10,081 nt of DNA from Campylobacterales bacterium (GTDB taxonomy: Bacteria > Campylobacterota > Campylobacteria > Campylobacterales > QNZT01). Shown here piece by piece: positions 6,920-10,081 of this stretch (positions within the stretch are counted from its first letter, which is position 1; each line of letters starts with the position of its first letter). The stretch is from positions 1 through 10,081 of the forward strand of contig JALUNR010000155.1 of assembly GCA_027055005.1 (NCBI GenBank), read 5' to 3'. Below the pieces are notes generated by a model. The model saw only the letters and a list, made by a program, of their open reading frames with translations. It ran no database searches and was not told the DNA's origin. Position numbers and translations under genes: made by a program.

Positions 6920-6948
6920 TTCTTATTGATATAAAAACTTCCCTCTAT

Positions 6949-9900
6949 TTAACTTTCATCAACTGTTATTTGATGTTTATGTATATCCATAAGATTAGAG
7001 GTATCTACATTGTCAACTTCAACTGTAAGTTCTGGTATAACTGTTGAACCTAGTGTATGTTCTGTATTAATTTCAGGTTGTTCAACATTTGTCTGAGGTA
7101 CTTCTGGAGCAGATGGCATATCTGGTAAATTCATTTGAACTTCACTTCCTTCACTATCACTTATCAAATCTGTTAAACTTATCTCATCACTCATATTTAC
7201 TACTGTATCCATACTATGAGTAGTAGCATCATGATGCTCACTAGCAACTGCTGCACTATCAAAATCAAGATAATCCACATCACTCAAATCAACACTTGTA
7301 TCTATATTATTTACTTCATGAGTATCAAGTAAATCTTGAACTATCCTTCCATCAGTTGTTATCTCACTTACTTTAAATACATCATCAACTCTATCTCCAT
7401 CTGCATCAAACTTTTGTCCAACAACTTCCATAGAACTTTGATCTTCACTAACATTTACCCAAGTTGTCAAAAAACCACCATCATGAAGTGCAGTTACATG
7501 AGGATTGTACTGATTAGAATCTTCATCTGTATTTAATAAAACCCTATCTCCTACTTCATTATCATTTGAATCATATCTTTGATAATACACTCCACTACCA
7601 TCACTATCCCTATCAGCAAAAACAGTTACATATCCACCATCTTCAAGTCCAGCTACTTCTGGAGTTACATTTGAATATAATGTAAAATCACTCAAATCAC
7701 TTACAACTTTCTCATCCCCGACAGGATTTCCATCACTATCAAATCTCTGTAAATTAACACTTGCATCACTACCATCATGGTTTATCCAAGAAGCAATAAA
7801 TCCACCATCACTTAACCCAGATACTGCAGGTAAGGTTTGAGAACCATCAACCATAGAGTTTATATGTATTTGCTCAGATGCATTCATATCTGAATCATAT
7901 ACTCTAGTATAAGTTTCTTGTCCATTTTCACTACTATCACTTTGCCAAGCAACAACAAATCCACCATTGTCAAGTGCATCGATAGATGGCATAACTTGAT
8001 TTGCACTCAAATCTTGATTTACAACCATCTCTTCACCTATTTTTTCACCATCTGTATCAAACTTTTGTAAATGAATATCACTTCCACTTTCAGTATTTTC
8101 ACTTTGCCAACTAACTACAAAACATCCATCTTTAAGCCCAGTTATAGCAACTTGAGATTGGTCACCTTCAGTTATACTATTTACTTGTATTTCACCACCT
8201 ATTTTTTCACCATCTGCATCATATCTTTGCATAAAAATACCAGTTCCACTACTATCACCAACTGAACTTTGCCAACTAAGTACATATCCACCATCTTTTA
8301 GTGCAGCTACATCTGCTTCAAACTGATTTCCTTCAGTTGTGGTATTTGCAAGATGAGGCTCTCCTACTTTGTTACCATCTACATCATATCTTTGGAAGAA
8401 AACTCCATATCCATCTCCATCCGTAGAATTTACATCTGAAGTAGCTAAAAATGGTACTATATATCCACCATCAGCCAAAACTGTTATAGGGTCATCTCCC
8501 CAACAGTTATCACTCGCCCAACAGTCGCTTGACCAGTCCGAACTCCAATCACTCGCCCAATCCCCAGTCCAATCATTTGCAGCAATTGCTGTTACAACTT
8601 CACTATGTTCAGAATCTATTGAAACTTTTGATTCACATCCACTACCTGTTGAACAATTTAAACTATTTACATCTTCAATACTAACTTGATAACTCTCTAT
8701 TCCTTCTACAACACTATCATCGTTATTTGTTACACTAAAAGTTATACTATTCTCTCCAGCTGGAATAATTACAGTTTGTGTTGTTGCATGAAGATCAACT
8801 TCATCTGTTGATATATGAGAAATACTAACTAAAACCTCTGTATCATGTTCTGGAACTGTTTTATCCAAAGTTAGGGTGTATGTTGCAGTATCAGATTCAT
8901 TAACAGTATTTTGATCTTGGGTTAAACTAACTGTTGCATTATCATCATCTATTATAGTAGTTGTAACCTCATTTTGAGAATCAACAATGTGAATATCATC
9001 TCCAGTAGCATTTGAGATAGAAACATTAAAATTTTCATTACATTCTACAAGATCATCATCATTAGCATTTAAAGTAAAACCAAATTCTGTCTCACCTGCA
9101 GGTATCGTTAGAGTCCTAGTTACAGGTACTACATCTCCATCTTCTGTTGTAATATTCCCTACGCTTATATTTACAGTTATATCTTGATTAGATGCTCTAT
9201 CTAAATTAATAGTATAGTTATGTTCATCACCTTCATTTACACTATTACTTTCTTGGGACAATGTCATATTAATAGCTGGATAATCATTATCAATAATAGT
9301 AGTTGTAACTTGAGCATTATCATTATCTATTCCAACATTTGCACAAGAATCAACAGCTTCAATACCTACTTGGAAATTTTCATTCCCTTCTATTGCATTA
9401 TCATCATTTGTTCCAACTGCAAATGTTGCACTGGTCTCTCCTGCTGGTATTGTTATTGTTTGTGTTCCTACTGTTAAATCATTGTCATCTGTATCTATAT
9501 GTGATACTTTTACTGTTACCTGAGTATCACTATCACTTACTTGATTTAAAGAAACTGTATATGTATTGTCCTCTCCCTCTGTTATGCTCACATTATCTTG
9601 ACTTAAACTTACTGTCGCACTATCTGCATCATTTATTGTTGTTACTACTTCATTCTCATTTGATATTGTTGCTTTATCATTATCTGTTCCAACTAATGTT
9701 ACTTTATAATCTTCATTACACTCTACTTGTCCATCTGCTACTGCTTCTACATTGAAAGAAGCTACTGTCTCTCCTGCTGGTATTGTTACACTAGTAGTTA
9801 CTGGTGTTACATCTCCATCTTCTGTTGTGATATTCCCTACTTGTACATTTACTGTTACATCCTCTGTAAATGCTTTATCTAAACTTACACAATATGTATG

Positions 9901-10081
9901 TTCACTTCCTTCTGTTACATTATCACTTTCTTGAGTTAAACTAACATTCACTCCATCATTATCAATAATAGTAGTTGTAACTTGAGCATTATCATTATCT
10001 ATTCCAACATTTGCACAAGAATCAACAGCTTCAATACCTACTTGGAAATTTTCATTCCCTTCTATTGCATTATCATCATTT
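6949..10081 (-). CDS. Giant extracellular Calx-beta/propeller repeat protein, C-terminal part
   Basis: The frame is open from the window edge to the TAA at 6949, giving 1043 visible residues; the true start lies outside. A GTG at 9951 is inside a repeat and is not a start. In order the product has one partial and four full Calx-beta domains (each with an IPAGE core strand and an EGNE or ECNE turn), a Trp/Asp-rich linker (8571-8488), seven blade-like repeats (8487-7339), and an acidic 129-residue tail. The protein is very acidic and poor in Lys and Arg, as in calcium-binding secreted adhesins. No LPXTG, autotransporter barrel or RTX nonapeptide is seen. The tail (LSDVDYLDFDS, ISLTDLISDSEG) resembles C-termini of type I-secreted giant proteins. 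A role in adhesion or biofilm is inferred. Transport genes, if linked, lie outside the window. Confidence 0.85.
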   Translation of the reverse strand, partial: NDDNAIEGNENFQVGIEAVDSCANVGIDNDNAQVTTTIIDNDGVNVSLTQESDNVTEGSEHTYCVSLDKAFTEDVTVNVQVGNITTEDGDVTPVTTSVTIPAGETVASFNVEAVADGQVECNEDYKVTLVGTDNDKATISNENEVVTTINDADSATVSLSQDNVSITEGEDNTYTVSLNQVSDSDTQVTVKVSHIDTDDNDLTVGTQTITIPAGETSATFAVGTNDDNAIEGNENFQVGIEAVDSCANVGIDNDNAQVTTTIIDNDYPAINMTLSQESNSVNEGDEHNYTINLDRASNQDITVNISVGNITTEDGDVVPVTRTLTIPAGETEFGFTLNANDDDLVECNENFNVSISNATGDDIHIVDSQNEVTTTIIDDDNATVSLTQDQNTVNESDTATYTLTLDKTVPEHDTEVLVSISHISTDEVDLHATTQTVIIPAGENSITFSVTNNDDSVVEGIESYQVSIEDVNSLNCSTGSGCESKVSIDSEHSEVVTAIAANDWTGDWASDWSSDWSSDCWASDNCWGDDPITVLADGGYIVPFLATSDVNSTDGDGYGVFFQRYDVDGNKVGEPHLANTTTEGNQFEADVAALKDGGYVLSWQSSVGDSSGTGIFMQRYDADGEKIGGEIQVNSITEGDQSQVAITGLKDGCFVVSWQSENTESGSDIHLQKFDTDGEKIGEEMVVNQDLSANQVMPSIDALDNGGFVVAWQSDSSENGQETYTRVYDSDMNASEQIHINSMVDGSQTLPAVSGLSDGGFIASWINHDGSDASVNLQRFDSDGNPVGDEKVVSDLSDFTLYSNVTPEVAGLEDGGYVTVFADRDSDGSGVYYQRYDSNDNEVGDRVLLNTDEDSNQYNPHVTALHDGGFLTTWVNVSEDQSSMEVVGQKFDADGDRVDDVFKVSEITTDGRIVQDLLDTHEVNNIDTSVDLSDVDYLDFDSAAVASEHHDATTHSMDTVVNMSDEISLTDLISDSEGSEVQMNLPDMPSAPEVPQTNVEQPEINTEHTLGSTVIPELTVEVDNVDTSNLMDIHKHQITVDES
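6952..7338 (-). other. Acidic C-terminal tail, possible type I secretion signal
   Basis: The last 129 residues after the seventh blade are rich in Asp, Glu, Ser and Thr with very few basic residues (the only Lys is near the end, in DIHKHQ). A proline-rich patch (NLPDMPSAPEVPQ) precedes the final strand-like segments. Type I secretion signals are C-terminal, uncleaved, acidic and poorly conserved, which fits, but no motif proves it. Confidence 0.4.
7339..8487 (-). repeat. Seven blade-like repeats, probable seven-bladed beta-propeller
   Basis: Seven consecutive units of 52-60 residues share the pattern L.DGG(Y/F)...W, then an acidic Ser-rich loop, then (Q/R)(R/K)(Y/F)D.DG..(V/I)G and a V.N strand. 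Units on the minus strand are 8487-8308, 8307-8143, 8142-7981, 7980-7822, 7821-7654, 7653-7495 and 7494-7339. Repeats like VVSWQS plus QRYDADG are common in large secreted bacterial proteins. The count of seven and the unit size fit a closed propeller. The first blade (VPFLAT for the Trp strand) and the fourth (RVYDSDMN) are the most divergent. Confidence 0.65.
8488..8571 (-). other. Trp/Asp-rich linker between Calx-beta domains and propeller
   Basis: Twenty-eight codons hold six Trp and two Cys, opening WTGDWASDWSSDWSSD with a four-residue W-x-x-D period and ending NCWGDDP. The DNA is visibly richer in G and C than its surroundings, partly because Trp has only TGG. I know no domain with this signature. 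Confidence 0.8.
8572..9951 (-). repeat. Four full Calx-beta domains in an alternating A-B-A-B order
   Basis: Domain bounds on the minus strand are 9951-9619 (A), 9618-9277 (B), 9276-8938 (A) and 8937-8572 (B). A-type domains share SQES or TQES, GNITTEDGDV.PV and VECNE. B-type domains share TVSL.QD, a D(T)xV(T/L)V.(V/I)SHI(D/S)TD stretch, TQT..IPAGE and a DD..(V/I)EG turn. The duplicated unit is therefore an A-B pair of about 224 residues. Calx-beta folds bind calcium and stack as rods in adhesins. The last B domain is more diverged, with an inserted Cys pair (LNCSTGSGCES). Confidence 0.8.
9283..9409. repeat. Exact 127-bp repeat, copy 1
   Basis: Identical base for base to 9955-10081, offset 672 bp (224 codons). 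It encodes the second half of a B-type Calx-beta domain, from NDDNAIEGNENFQVGIEAV through TTTIIDND. Identity stops sharply at 9283. The domain after that point is only about half identical to its counterpart. Confidence 0.97.
9955..10081. repeat. Exact 127-bp repeat, copy 2, reaching the window edge
   Basis: Second copy of 9283-9409. It runs into the end of the window, so the real repeat may be longer. It shows that another B-type Calx-beta domain, and probably further A-B pairs, precede the visible part. Confidence 0.97.

Noticed and set aside
6949..8487. RTX nonapeptide calcium-binding repeats in the giant protein
   Set aside because: The many DxDG motifs lie in blade loops (FDADG, YDSDG types) and no GGxGxDxxx tandem array is present.
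9220..9755. Plus-strand open frames opposite the Calx-beta repeats
   Set aside because: They are low-complexity (Leu/His/Tyr-rich) complements of the repeat codons and overlap each other in different frames.
9283..10081. Repeats read as a CRISPR array
   Set aside because: The two exact copies are 127 bp, 672 bp apart and in frame in a coding sequence; there are no short regular repeats with spacers.

Overview
The window looks like a piece of a Campylobacterota (epsilonproteobacterial) chromosome. The DNA is strongly AT-rich, the genes are tightly packed with overlapping starts and stops, and the protein styles fit marine or sediment genera such as Sulfurimonas or Arcobacter. The genus is inference. 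Every gene I can support lies on the minus strand, so transcription runs from high to low coordinates.

Layout in transcription order. (1) 10081-6949: the 3' part of a very large gene for an acidic, repetitive extracellular protein. Its start lies beyond the window. It encodes alternating Calx-beta domains, a short Trp/Asp-rich linker, seven blade-like repeats that probably form a beta-propeller, and an acidic tail. A perfect 16-bp-stem hairpin follows directly. (2) 6818-1642: pstC-pstA-pstB-phoU-response regulator-histidine kinase. Each junction overlaps or is separated by 9 nt, so this is one high-affinity phosphate uptake and phosphate-signalling operon. The phosphate-binding protein gene pstS is absent. 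Upstream of pstC there is an 11-bp-spaced direct repeat that resembles a Pho box, plus a palindrome over the probable start of transcription. (3) 1500-289: ugd, UDP-glucose 6-dehydrogenase, with two apparent heptanucleotide-repeat insertions inside the coding sequence. (4) 193-1: the N-terminal 64 residues of a lipoprotein, cut by the window edge.

How the parts work together. PstC and PstA form the membrane channel, PstB powers it, and PhoU links transporter state to the PhoR-like kinase. The kinase should phosphorylate the PhoB-like regulator, which probably acts on the repeats before pstC. Ugd supplies UDP-glucuronate for surface polysaccharide. The giant protein is probably secreted (type I-like tail) and works in adhesion or biofilm. 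No functional link between it and the phosphate operon is shown, only adjacency.

No tRNA, rRNA, CRISPR array, transposase or phage gene was seen. No gene-free stretch exceeds 141 bases. Points most worth a second look are the exact 127-bp intragenic repeat, the Trp/Asp linker, the cysteines in the giant protein, the ugd insertions and the missing pstS.
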